64,000 bases of DNA, from contig JBAOHO010000012.1 of NCBI GenBank assembly GCA_037045355.1, forward strand, positions 124,001-188,000. The letters are read 5' to 3'. The stretch's first letter is position 1, and each line of letters opens with the position of its first letter. Both the position numbers and the translations under genes were made by a program. The DNA comes from Candidatus Nanopelagicales bacterium. Lineage in GTDB: Bacteria > Actinomycetota > Actinomycetes > S36-B12 > GCA-2699445. The notes under the pieces were generated by a model that saw only the letters and a program-made list of their open reading frames with translations, did no database searches and was not told where the DNA came from. This document shows positions 35,238 to 43,723 of the stretch, in pieces.

Positions 35238-35349
35238 GCAACGCTGGCGCGCTTGGCGTCCATTCGGGGGATTCCGCGGTGAGCAGTTGATCCGGGCGCG
35301 AGCGGGCCTAGCCTGGCCGAACAATCACCATTCCTGCGGGTAGGTCCTC

Positions 35350-37700
35350 ATGAGATTCACGAGCAGAAGCTGGGCTGCCACCGGTGGTTTGTGCGCGGCC
35401 CTGGCGCTGGGGCCGCTCACGGTGGTGGCCCCGCAGTCCGCGATTGCCTCCGTCGCTCCCTCGGGTGAAGCGCCTGTTGCGGGCCAATCGTCCTCCACCC
35501 GGTCTGGATCAGCCGCGAAGAAGCCGGGGATCTCACTACGCGATGTCAGCGTGAGCCGCGGCTGGCGGCAGGTGGGCGCCGAGATCCGTTGGAGTCGGCA
35601 TCTGGCAGCCGACCTCCACGGAAAGGCCCGGTTCACCGTTCGACTGGTGGCGTTCAACGACGACCCTGACGACTTCTCGCGAGTGCTCTACGAGCAGAGT
35701 CGCCGACATCGGCCCACGGGCTGGAAACAGTCGCCGACCATCAGCCTGGGGGCGGGCAAGGCCCGGATCGCGTCCCGTGCCGTCGATGTGGTGCTGTCGT
35801 TCAGCCAGCAGCATGCCCGCAAAGGCGCCCGCCTGTTCACCCGCGCCGACGTCGTGACGACACACCTGCTCACATACGAGGGCCGAAGCGGCCGGCCGAC
35901 CGACCGCGCACTCCGTACCGGCTTCGAGTGTGGCGCACGTAGCAGCGAGCAGCTCAGAGGTCATCGTGAAGCATGGTGGGGTCGCGATGCAGCGGCTCTC
36001 AGATGGCCCTCGAGTCCTCAGCCCCGGTGGCGGGCAGACCGTGGCGGCGCCGGCCAAGGAGGCGTCGGTCAAGGCATTGGAGGCACCGGTGCAACGGCTC
36101 GCCACCGATCTCAAGACTGCACTCAACGAATCCACCGGCAACCCGGCTGCGCAGAAGCTGTCCGCAAGAGTCACCGAACACGTGGACACGACGGCTGCGG
36201 CACTGGATGAAGCGGCCACGCTCGCGAGTGAGGCGACGAGTACCTCACTCACCGACCAGCAGCGGGCAACCGTCACGGATGCGTTCGGGAAGTCGGTTGG
36301 CCGGGCCAAGGTGGAGGTGCAGAAGGCCGCTGAAGCCGCATGCGGCTCGGGCGGGAACGCTTCAGCCCCAGAGAGGTGCGAGTTGCGGAAGATCGACCGT
36401 GTGGTGGACAAGTTGTCGGCGGAGGACTTGTCCACGCCGACGCTGGCCGATGACGCAAGTGCCGCCGTCGCGAGGGTTCACAAAGACGTCGTGGATGTAC
36501 TCGAAGGTCTTGACGTCCTGCAGGAAAGCCTCGCTGATTCCCTGGACTCGATGAGCGCTCTGCGGGGCGAGGCTCGAGACGTCAAGGAGTCGTTGGCCGA
36601 CGCCCTGGCCGAGAAGACGTCCGTCGCCCACCACGATCCCGCGACAGTTGTCGAGCTTCGAGACCTGCAAGATGCCGGGATCGCGTCACTGGACCAACTT
36701 GACGACATCCCGACTGCCGCGAGGGACGTTCTGGCGGGTGGTGCCCTGGACCCGGCTCGCGAGGCGTTCGCCAAGTCCGAGGAAGCCGCGGCGGGCGCCG
36801 CGGGTGAGGGCGTCGCCCTTCTGATCGCGGCGTTCTCCGAGGGCGGTGGCGACTTGGCGGCGGCAGATCTGTCGAGGCAGGACCTGTCCGACACGGATTT
36901 CAGTGACGCCAATTTCGCCGGGGTTCAGTTGTCCGACGCCAAGCTCACGAACATGACGGCCAAAGGCGCCTATGTCGAAGGGGTCGACGTGCGCGGTGCC
37001 GTTGACGCCGGTCCGGCGCTCGTGGGAGCGATCGGGACGCCTGCCGGCACCTCGCCCCCCAGCCCAGCGCCCGCTCCGGCCCCGGAACCCCCCGCTCCAG
37101 CGCCCGCTCCGGCCCCGGAGCCCCCCGCGCCGCAACCTGACCCCGTGACTCCAGTTCCGGCGCCGCAACCTGACCCCGTGACTCCGAATCCAACACCAGC
37201 CCCCGGACCAACGCTGTTCACGCTGACGTACGACGGCAATGGGTCGACTGGTGGCGCGGCACCGACGGACGGGTCAAGTCCGTATGCAGCGGGGGCTGTG
37301 GTGACGGTGTTGGACAACTCCGGGTTGCTGATTCGAGATGGCTTCATCTTTGCGGGGTGGAACACCGCCGCTGATGGTTCGGGCGTACCGTTCCTGCCCG
37401 GCATGGCGTTCCCGATGCCGGACAGCGCCGTGACCCTGTACGCGATGTGGGTGCCGACCTTCGTGGTCACCTACGACGCGAACGGCTCAACCGGAGGGAC
37501 CGTGCCGGTCGATGCGTCCAGCCCTTACCCCCCCGGTGCGGGGGTGACTGTTCTCGGGCAACAGCGGGTCGCTCGTTCGCGCTGGGTTCACGTTCGGGGG
37601 CTGGAACACCGCTCCCGACGGGTCGGGCGTCGGCTACCCCCCGGGAGCCGTCTTCCCGATGCCGGACAGCGCCGTGACCCTGTATGCCTGGTGGCTCTGA
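35350..37700 (+). CDS. Large secreted protein: coiled coil, pentapeptide repeats, InlB-type repeats (two frameshifts)
   Basis: About 780 residues when joined across a shift at about 35,870-35,925 and another in the G-run near 37557. A signal peptide (residues 1-34) is followed by an unassigned domain, a long Ala/Glu/Asp-rich helical region ('ALDEAATLASEATSTSLTDQ'), a short pentapeptide-repeat stretch ('AADLSRQDLSDTDFSDANFA', about 500-545), a Pro/Ala-rich linker with PAPAPEPPAPAP units, and two InlB B-repeats ('FTLTYDGNGSTGGAAP' and 'FVVTYDANGSTGGTVP'), the second ending 'YAWWL' at 37700. Such repeats are usual in surface or matrix proteins. No sortase motif is seen. Function unknown. The C-terminal part overlaps the converging monooxygenase frame. 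Confidence 0.72.
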
Positions 37701-39579
37701 GCATCAAGAGGGCGGCCCACTCGACCCCCAGAGCGGGACGGTCGCGCCTCAGGGAGCAGGTACCCGATACCCGGCGACCTGACGAATGCCGGCAGGTCGC
37801 CATTTCCGGCGGGTAAGCCTCACTGCTTGGCGGAATCGCGGCAATCCGCCCGCGAGGAGCGGGATGAGCGGCTGCGAGCAAGGTCTCGGCTGGACAGACC
37901 CCTCCGGAGGCAGCGCCGGTCACCACTGTCACCTCGGTCGCCGCGATCAACTCACCCCCACCGGCATCGCAGTTGGCGACCAGGTCCAGTCCCAGGGCCG
38001 AAGGATCGAGGTCGCGGGCACCCGCTGGGGACTGGGCCATCACGACACGGTCCGGGCGGACGACCACCGCACTCGCACCCGACCGGGATAGCCAGGGCAA
38101 CAAGATCCCGTCGGAGTCCGAGACCACGACGTCGGCCCCGGCGACCCCTGCGGCGGGCACTGGCACCGGAGTGATCACGATCAACGGAGCCGACAGACGC
38201 CGCGCGACCTCGCTGAGTCCCGGCTCCACTGCGGCGTTGGTCAGGACGGCGAATCCGCTTCCGAGGACCTCGTCGAGACGGACCCGATCACCCCGCCACT
38301 CGACCCAGGGTTGCGGAACCAGCGTCCCCGGCAGCGACGAACCTCGTGAACGCCGAGCCAACGGTCCCGTCGGCAACGGTGGCGGAGGGCTGTCGAGTAC
38401 CTTCGTCGATGCTCCCGGTATCCGGCACAGGGCAGCGAGTGCGACCCGGCGGACGTGACCCATGACGTTCGGACCGCCGGTCATCACGACACCAAGTCGC
38501 ACAGCCTTGTCGATCAGCGCCTTGGCGGGGGCGCTTCGCTCGGACTGGTAAGTGGCCAGGAGTTCCTCCGGAGCCCGGCCCTGGAGCACCGCAGCGATCT
38601 TCCACGTCAGGTTCGACACATCACGCATCGCAGCGCACAAGCCTTGCCCGATGAACGGGGGAGTCAGGTGGGCGGCATCCCCGAGGAGGAACACCCGGCC
38701 GTCCTGCCACCGGTCAGCGATGCGAGCCCGGAACGTGTACTCCGCCTTGCGGACCACCTCCAACGACGCGAACGGCACATCTTTGGTCCAGGGTCGGATC
38801 AACTCCGCCAGCCGGGCGGGGGCGATCAGGTCGTCGATCTGTTCAGCAGTGTCGAGCCGGAACTCCCAGCGGTATCGGCCCGGAACCACCTGCATGAATG
38901 TCGCCGGCCGTCGGGTATCCGACACTTGGTCCACGCCGTTCCACACATCCAATGGCTCGGGGGACACTACGTCGACCACGAGCCAGCGCTCCTCGAATCC
39001 GAGGTCCAACAGCGACGAGCCGATCGCGTCCCGCACCGTGCTGTTGGCGCCGTCGCAGCCGAGCACCGCATGTGCCCAGATGGTGGAGTGGACACCGGTA
39101 TCGAGGTCCTTGACGACTGCACGCACGGGCGCCGGGCCGTCGGTCTCGTTCTGCGTCAGCGACACCAACTCGGTTCGGCCCGCCAGACGCGCCTCCGGCG
39201 AGCGAGCGAGAGTGTCGCGCAAGACCCGTTCGAGTTCGGGCTGGTCGAAGAAGTTGGCCTGCGGCCAGCCGTGATCCCCTACCGATCGGGTGCGGTCGAA
39301 CTGTGCCATGGTGCGAAGCCGAGAATCGACGACCCGCAGGCCCTGACGCGGCTCCGAGATCTGCCCGAACGCGTCCGCCGCTCCGATTCCCTGGAGGATG
39401 CGGTAGATCTCATCGTCGAGGTGCACGGCTCGAGGCAACGGGTAGATGTCGGGCCAACGATCGATCACCAAGGCGTCGACCCCCCGCTGGGCGAGGGTGG
39501 TCGCCGCGACCACCCCGGTGGGGCCGCCACCGACGACCAGCACGGACACAACCTCGCCATCGCGGTACTGGGCGCTCAT
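37588..39579 (-). CDS. FAD-dependent aromatic monooxygenase (MhpA-like), C-terminus uncertain
   Basis: The open frame gives 663 residues, but the similarity to 3-(3-hydroxyphenyl)propionate hydroxylase-type enzymes (usually 500-600) fades after about residue 510, near 38050. FAD motifs are clear: GGGPTG at residue 17, 'LGCDGANSTVRDAIG' (about 185) and 'VFLLGDAAHLTPPFIGQGLC' (about 300). The thioredoxin-like tail includes 'VVVRPDRVVMAQ'. The last 110 residues run antisense through the secreted-protein gene and are very Arg/Ser-rich, so an indel has probably hidden the real stop near 37,950. It would hydroxylate a phenolic ring with NAD(P)H and O2. Start overlaps the FAH gene stop (39576-39579). 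Confidence 0.82.
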   Translation of the reverse strand: MSAQYRDGEVVSVLVVGGGPTGVVAATTLAQRGVDALVIDRWPDIYPLPRAVHLDDEIYRILQGIGAADAFGQISEPRQGLRVVDSRLRTMAQFDRTRSVGDHGWPQANFFDQPELERVLRDTLARSPEARLAGRTELVSLTQNETDGPAPVRAVVKDLDTGVHSTIWAHAVLGCDGANSTVRDAIGSSLLDLGFEERWLVVDVVSPEPLDVWNGVDQVSDTRRPATFMQVVPGRYRWEFRLDTAEQIDDLIAPARLAELIRPWTKDVPFASLEVVRKAEYTFRARIADRWQDGRVFLLGDAAHLTPPFIGQGLCAAMRDVSNLTWKIAAVLQGRAPEELLATYQSERSAPAKALIDKAVRLGVVMTGGPNVMGHVRRVALAALCRIPGASTKVLDSPPPPLPTGPLARRSRGSSLPGTLVPQPWVEWRGDRVRLDEVLGSGFAVLTNAAVEPGLSEVARRLSAPLIVITPVPVPAAGVAGADVVVSDSDGILLPWLSRSGASAVVVRPDRVVMAQSPAGARDLDPSALGLDLVANCDAGGGELIAATEVTVVTGAASGGVCPAETLLAAAHPAPRGRIAAIPPSSEAYPPEMATCRHSSGRRVSGTCSLRRDRPALGVEWAALLMLRATRHTGSRRCPASGRRLPGGSRRPTRRERCSSPRT

Positions 39580-40499
39580 GATGCCCCCGCCACAATCGTC
39601 GCCTGCGACCCGAGGTTGATGCGATCGTCACCGGTCGCGATGGTCGCCGTGATCAGATCACCGGCTTGGAGGTATTCCGGAACCTTCTCCTGCTTCCCGA
39701 AGAACACCTTCCACTTCACTGCGGGGGGAAGGAGGGCGCCGACCAGCTCCACCACGTGGGGAGGCGCCTGCAGTGCGGTGCCGCCGGGAGTTCCGGTCAG
39801 CAGGACGTCACCGGCCTGCATCGGCTGGAACCGGGCCAACGCGGTCAGCGCAGCGGGTGGTTCGACGATCATGTCGGCCACGGTCCGGTCCTGACGCAAG
39901 GAACCGTTGACCCACAGTTGTAGCCGCAGATCGACCAGCCGCCTCATCTCGGCCGCGTCCAGCAGCACTAGGCGCGGACCCACTGGGGTGAAGCGTCGGG
40001 TAGCTCTTGCTCTCGTAGAACTGTCCCTTGCTGCAGTTGGACGTCCCGTGCGGAAACGTCGTTGGCGATGACCAGTCCGGCGACGTAGTCGGGCAGTGAC
40101 TCCGCCGTGACCGTCGTCCCGACCGGGAGTGGGGCGCCGAACACCAGCCCGAGTTCGATCTCGTAGTCGAGCAGCCGCACGTGGTTCGGACGACGGATCC
40201 GATCAGTGGGTCCGCTGATGGAGTGTGACGCCTTGCGGAAGAAGGTGGGCTGCACCTGCGCCGGATCGAAACCGGACTCCCTGGCGTGGGAGCGGTAGTT
40301 GACCATCTGGGCCACGAGCCGGCAGGGGGCTGTGACGGGCGACTGCAGCGCCAAGTCCTGGGCCCGGGGCCTGTCGTCGGTCAGCGGCTCGCGTGGCCGC
40401 GCGTTCCACGGCGCCGCGATCGGCCAGAAGCTCGGCCGTGGTCGCTGCATCTGTCGCGACCCTTACCGCCGAACCCTCACGCTCCACGTACCAGGACAT
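39576..40499 (-). CDS. Fumarylacetoacetate hydrolase family protein (three frameshifts)
   Basis: Pieces in successive frames: 'MSWYVEREGSAVRVATDAAT' (40499), then 'APCRLVAQMVNYRSHARESG' to 'IANDVSARDVQLQQG', a short middle piece ('QFYESKSYPTLHP'), then 'VGPRLVLLDAAEMRRLVDLR' to 39576. Removing single bases near 40394, 40025 and 39984 makes one protein of about 305 residues. 'DYEIELGLVFG' and 'NDVSARD' are metal-binding motifs of the FAH family, and 'LLTGTPGGTA' is the late conserved loop. Members hydrolyse or decarboxylate ring-cleavage products (for example 2-hydroxy-6-oxo or oxalocrotonate-type acids). Placed between a VOC dioxygenase and a ring hydroxylase, which fits a meta-cleavage route. 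Confidence 0.82.
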
Positions 40500-40524
40500 C
40501 GTCGGCTCGCAGGATGTTGACGGC

Positions 40525-41668
40525 TCATCGGTTCAGCCCTTTCAGCAGCCCCTGGATCCGGCCGGGATCGATGTCGTTGTCCTCGCGCAATGCCTGGATC
40601 ACGTTCTTCACCAAAGCGGGACTCGGCGTGGTGCCCAGGAAGTCCTTGGTGGGCGGCGGTCCCCACTGGGACAGGCCGCTGGCCCGCAGCGGAGCCCAGC
40701 CTGGTTCGAGGGTGTTGTCGAAGACGTCACCATCGGTGTAGTGCTCGATGAGGAACTTGTCCGGGTCGCGCCAGTAGTCGAAGATCTGGCTGCCCTGAAT
40801 GTGTCGCCCGACGCCCCAGGACCTCGTCCAGCCCTGCTCGCGTAGGTACTCGCCGCCGGCTGCGAGTGTGTCGAGGTCGGCCACCTCGAAGGCGGAGTGC
40901 ACGTAGCCGACCTCCGGCGCCAGCAACATGGCCAGAGTGTGGTGATCGCTCGGGTTGCGACCCCTGGTCACATCGGATGAACGCGAACACGGGGCCGCGA
41001 TCGCGCTGCCCGTCGAGGAACTGGAAGTCGCTGACGATCATGCCGAAGTTGTCGAGGTACCAGTCCAGGGCCTGACGGAAGACCCGGGTCGACATCGCGA
41101 GATGACCGAGACGTTCCACCCGGGCGGGCTCCCGGGCTGGACGCTGAGTGGCGTTCACCCGCGGGTGGCGGCCGCCGACATTGAACGTCTGCAGGGCCTG
41201 GCGGGGGAGTTCGGCGAGGTCGTGACTTCCATGGGCGACTCGCACAGTAAGGCCTGACGGATCTTCCAACGTGACCATCGAGCCGCCGACCGGATCGGGC
41301 GCCGGCTCCACCGAGCGGTCATGGGTTCGAGCCACACGATCCAGGTCCGAGAGGTCGGCGGTCTGGAGCGCCAACCCGGTGAAGCGGCTGCGCCGCGCCT
41401 TACGGACCACGACACAGGCGGACCCCGCCTGCGCGCCGCGCAGCACCAGGTTCCGTTCGTCGCGATGGTGGACGACGAACCCGAAGTCACGCGCGAACAG
41501 CTCGGCTTGCTGCAGGTCCGGCTTCTCGAACTCCAGCCACGCCAAACCCGTGACCTTGATCAGCGGATTGCGGGACCGGCCGGGGTGCTCACCCGACTCG
41601 GCGCCCTTCTCGCTGTGCAAACCGGAGTGGGTGCCACCCGGTTCAGTCTGGACGTCTGCCTGCCACAT
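40525..41668 (-). CDS. VOC-family extradiol-type dioxygenase (frameshifted near 40967)
   Basis: About 380 residues with two glyoxalase-like modules. Module 1: 'VTGLAWLEFEKPDLQQAELF' and 'DPSGLTVRVAHGSHD'. Module 2: 'RLGHLAMSTRVFRQALDWYL' then, after the shift, 'GYVHSAFEVADLDTLAAGGE' and 'DPDKFLIEHYTDGD'. The His in 'LGHLAM', His in 'YVHSAF' and Glu in 'LIEHYTDGD' are in the positions of the 2-His-1-carboxylate iron site of type I extradiol dioxygenases. Dropping one C near 40967 joins 'FIRCD' to 'RGRNPSDHHTLAML'. It probably opens a catechol-type ring made by the monooxygenase. First gene of the VOC-FAH-monooxygenase operon, divergent from tetR. Confidence 0.82.
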
Positions 41669-41882
41669 GGTTCGCGCCTTCCGTCGGTGTTGTCGACCAC
41701 TCGGTGATCCCCTCGGTGATGCCCAGGGGTGATGCGAGTATCAAGCATGATGAACCCATCGTCAAGGCTTCCATCAATAATGATGATGTCATCAGTCTAG
41801 AAGGTGAAGGAGGCGGACGAGCCAGTGAACTGATGGCACCTCAGAACTGATGACATCGTCATTGATGTGTTAGGTTCCGGTC
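41669..41882. promoter_or_regulatory. Divergent promoter region with paired TetR-type operators
   Basis: Two related sites in opposite orientation: CATCAATAATGATGATGTCATCAGT-type at 41772-41796 (with TGATGA-TG-TCATCA at its core) and ACTGATGACATCGTCATTGATG-type at 41846-41867. The second sits right before TAGGTT (41871-41876), the likely -10 of the regulator, 6 nt from its GTG. The first could control the catabolic operon on the minus strand. Confidence 0.6.
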
Positions 41883-42539
41883 GTGACCGTTCAGACTCCC
41901 GCCCGCGACACTCGGGTCGGCCGACGCAAAGCCCGGACCCGGCAGGCGCTGGTCGATGCAGCCAAACGCATCCTGGCGACTCGTGGTACCACCGACGTCA
42001 GCATCCAGGAGATCACCGATGAGGCCGACATCGGATTCGGGTCGTTCTACAACTACTTCGACACCAAGTCCGAGTTGTTCGCCACGGCGGTGGGTGAAGT
42101 GCTCGATGCCTACGGCGCCGAGCTCGACGCCGCCAGTGAGTCCACGGACGACTGGGCCGAACGGTATGCGATCGGCGTGCGGCTGACATCACGCCTGGCG
42201 GTCGATCAGCCGGCAGTCGCGAAGATTCTCGCCGTGTCGGGAACGCGGTATCTGTTGTCCGACAGCGGTCTCGCCCCGCGCGCCCGACGGGACATCGAGC
42301 AGGGGCTGGCCACGGGACGATTCGACGTGGGGAGCACGGACGTCGCCTTGGTGAACACGGCCGGCTGCATGATCGCGTTTGTGTCCGTACAGATGGACGC
42401 GCCCGACAAGTTGTCCGAGGACGACGCGGACGAGTTGGCCGAACAACTCCTGCGCATGTTGGGCCTGTCCGCCAACGATGCCCACGAAGTCGCCCATCGG
42501 CCGCTGCCCGAACTCCCCACGATCGCCGCGGCCCCCTGA
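41883..42539 (+). CDS. TetR family transcriptional regulator
   Basis: 218 residues from GTG 41883. The N-terminal HTH reads 'TRQALVDAAKRILATRGTTD' then 'SIQEITDEADIGFGSFYNYF', typical of TetR proteins. The C-terminal ligand domain has no assignment; the acidic and Ala-rich tail ends 'LPELPTIAAAP'. Divergent from the aromatic catabolism operon, with matching inverted sites between, so it probably represses that operon and itself and responds to a ring compound or intermediate. Likely leaderless (TAGGTT 6 nt upstream). Confidence 0.9.
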   Translation: MTVQTPARDTRVGRRKARTRQALVDAAKRILATRGTTDVSIQEITDEADIGFGSFYNYFDTKSELFATAVGEVLDAYGAELDAASESTDDWAERYAIGVRLTSRLAVDQPAVAKILAVSGTRYLLSDSGLAPRARRDIEQGLATGRFDVGSTDVALVNTAGCMIAFVSVQMDAPDKLSEDDADELAEQLLRMLGLSANDAHEVAHRPLPELPTIAAAP

Positions 42540-42728
42540 GGTCCCGGCCGCTCCGATCCCAGTGGCCAGCGCCCGGGGGCGAGCCAGGTGGCCCGCGGGA
42601 GATCCAGGGCGGGCTGCGGGAGAACGGGTGACAGGTCGGCGACGCACTCCCAACGGAGCATCGCCGCCACTAATCTCGACGGAACTGCTGCACGCCGACC
42701 CGCGTGCGGCTCATCCCCGGGAGTAGCC

Positions 42729-43136
42729 ATGGCCGTCCTTCTCAACCCCTATCTGGGATTTCGCGACAATGCCCGGGAGGCGCTGGAGTTCTACCACGAA
42801 GTCTTCGGCGGCGACCTCGAGATCAGCACCTACGCCAGCATGGGAATGGGCGCGCCAGAAGAGAGCGAGAAGGTCATGCACGGCATGATCCGTTCGGGCG
42901 ATCTGGCCCTGATGGCCGCCGACACCCCCAACGACCAGCACCACACCCCGGGGTCGAGCATCTCCCTCTCACTGTCCGGTGACGACGATGCCGCTCTGCG
43001 CGGCTACTGGGAGGCACTGTCCGCGTCCGGCCAGGAGCTCATGCCCTTGAATGTCGCCCCGTGGGGAGACTCCTTCGGTATGTGCATCGACAAGTTCGGC
43101 ATCTCCTGGATGGTCAACATCGCGGGAAAGAAGTAG
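42729..43136 (+). CDS. VOC family protein (PhnB-like glyoxalase fold)
   Basis: 135 residues from ATG 42729 ('MAVLLNPYLGFRDNAREALE'). 'FYHEVFGGDLEISTYASMG' and the closing 'WGDSFGMCIDKFGISWMVNI' are typical of the PhnB/YdhR-like branch of the vicinal-oxygen-chelate superfamily, often annotated as 3-demethylubiquinone methyltransferase-like. No catalytic role can be read from the sequence. Stands alone between tetR and furA; the 190 bp upstream hold nothing recognised. Confidence 0.85.
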   Translation: MAVLLNPYLGFRDNAREALEFYHEVFGGDLEISTYASMGMGAPEESEKVMHGMIRSGDLALMAADTPNDQHHTPGSSISLSLSGDDDAALRGYWEALSASGQELMPLNVAPWGDSFGMCIDKFGISWMVNIAGKK

Positions 43137-43170
43137 CCGAGTCACCGGGGGAGTTGACCGTGTCTGATTA

Positions 43171-43200
43171 TTGACACAGTCAAGATCGGCTCCCTAGGCT
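43171..43200 (+). promoter_or_regulatory. furA-katG promoter
   Basis: TTGACA (43171-43176), 18 bp, TAGGCT (43195-43200), ending 9 nt before the furA ATG, so the transcript would be leaderless or nearly so. The -35 lies in an AT-rich patch with a partial TGTC/GACA palindrome (43161-43176), a possible Fur operator. Mycobacterial furA is also driven by a promoter of this kind and represses itself. Confidence 0.7.
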
Positions 43201-43209
43201 GAGGGCGTC

Positions 43210-43692
43210 ATGGTCGAACCCCCCGCAGATGTGCTGAGGCAGCACGGCGTCCAAGTGACCGCCCAGCGCATCGCCGTCCTGCGGGCCGTTTCCTCTCACC
43301 CTCACCTCACCGCGGATGCTGTCACCGAGATCGCACGCGGCGAGATCGGTGCCATCTCACGCCAAGCGGTCTACGACGCGCTCGGCGCCCTCACCGACGC
43401 CGGGCTGGTCCGCCGGATCCAACCTGCGGGCTCACCGGCACTGTTCGAAGACCGCGTGCGCGACAACCACCACCATCTGATCTGCCGGCAATGCGGGTCG
43501 GTCGTCGACATCGACTGTGCCGTCGGCTCGGCGCCGTGCCTCACGGCAGCCGACGATCAGGGCTACACGATCGACGAAGCCGAGGTCGTGTACTGGGGTC
43601 AGTGCCCCGACTGCCGTCGTACACAGTCCGCGCGGACAATCCGACGAGAGCCAATCCCCAACGCCACCCCGACAACCAGGGCCCGACCCTGA
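43210..43692 (+). CDS. furA: Ferric uptake regulator family repressor FurA
   Basis: 160 residues. Winged-helix region: 'VTAQRIAVLRAVSSHPHLTA' and 'ISRQAVYDALGALTDAGLVRR'. Regulatory metal site 'VRDNHHHLICRQCGSVVDID' and a second Cys pair 'GQCPDCRR' that likely binds structural zinc. The gene lies 31 bp before katG, the arrangement found in mycobacteria and streptomycetes, where FurA represses katG and itself and peroxide relieves repression. The C-terminal 20 residues are Arg/Thr/Pro-rich and not part of the family. Confidence 0.93.
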   Translation: MVEPPADVLRQHGVQVTAQRIAVLRAVSSHPHLTADAVTEIARGEIGAISRQAVYDALGALTDAGLVRRIQPAGSPALFEDRVRDNHHHLICRQCGSVVDIDCAVGSAPCLTAADDQGYTIDEAEVVYWGQCPDCRRTQSARTIRREPIPNATPTTRARP

Positions 43693-43723
43693 CAACCGTG
43701 TTGCACACAAAGGAGAGATGACT

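Noticed and set aside
37700..37816. Extension of the secreted-protein frame to 37816
   Set aside because: The repeat logic (second InlB unit ending in YAWW like the first in YAMW) fixes the stop at 37700 in the neighbouring frame.
37588..37950. Last ~110 residues of the monooxygenase frame as real protein
   Set aside because: Arg/Ser-rich, without family similarity, and antisense to the InlB-type repeats of the secreted protein.
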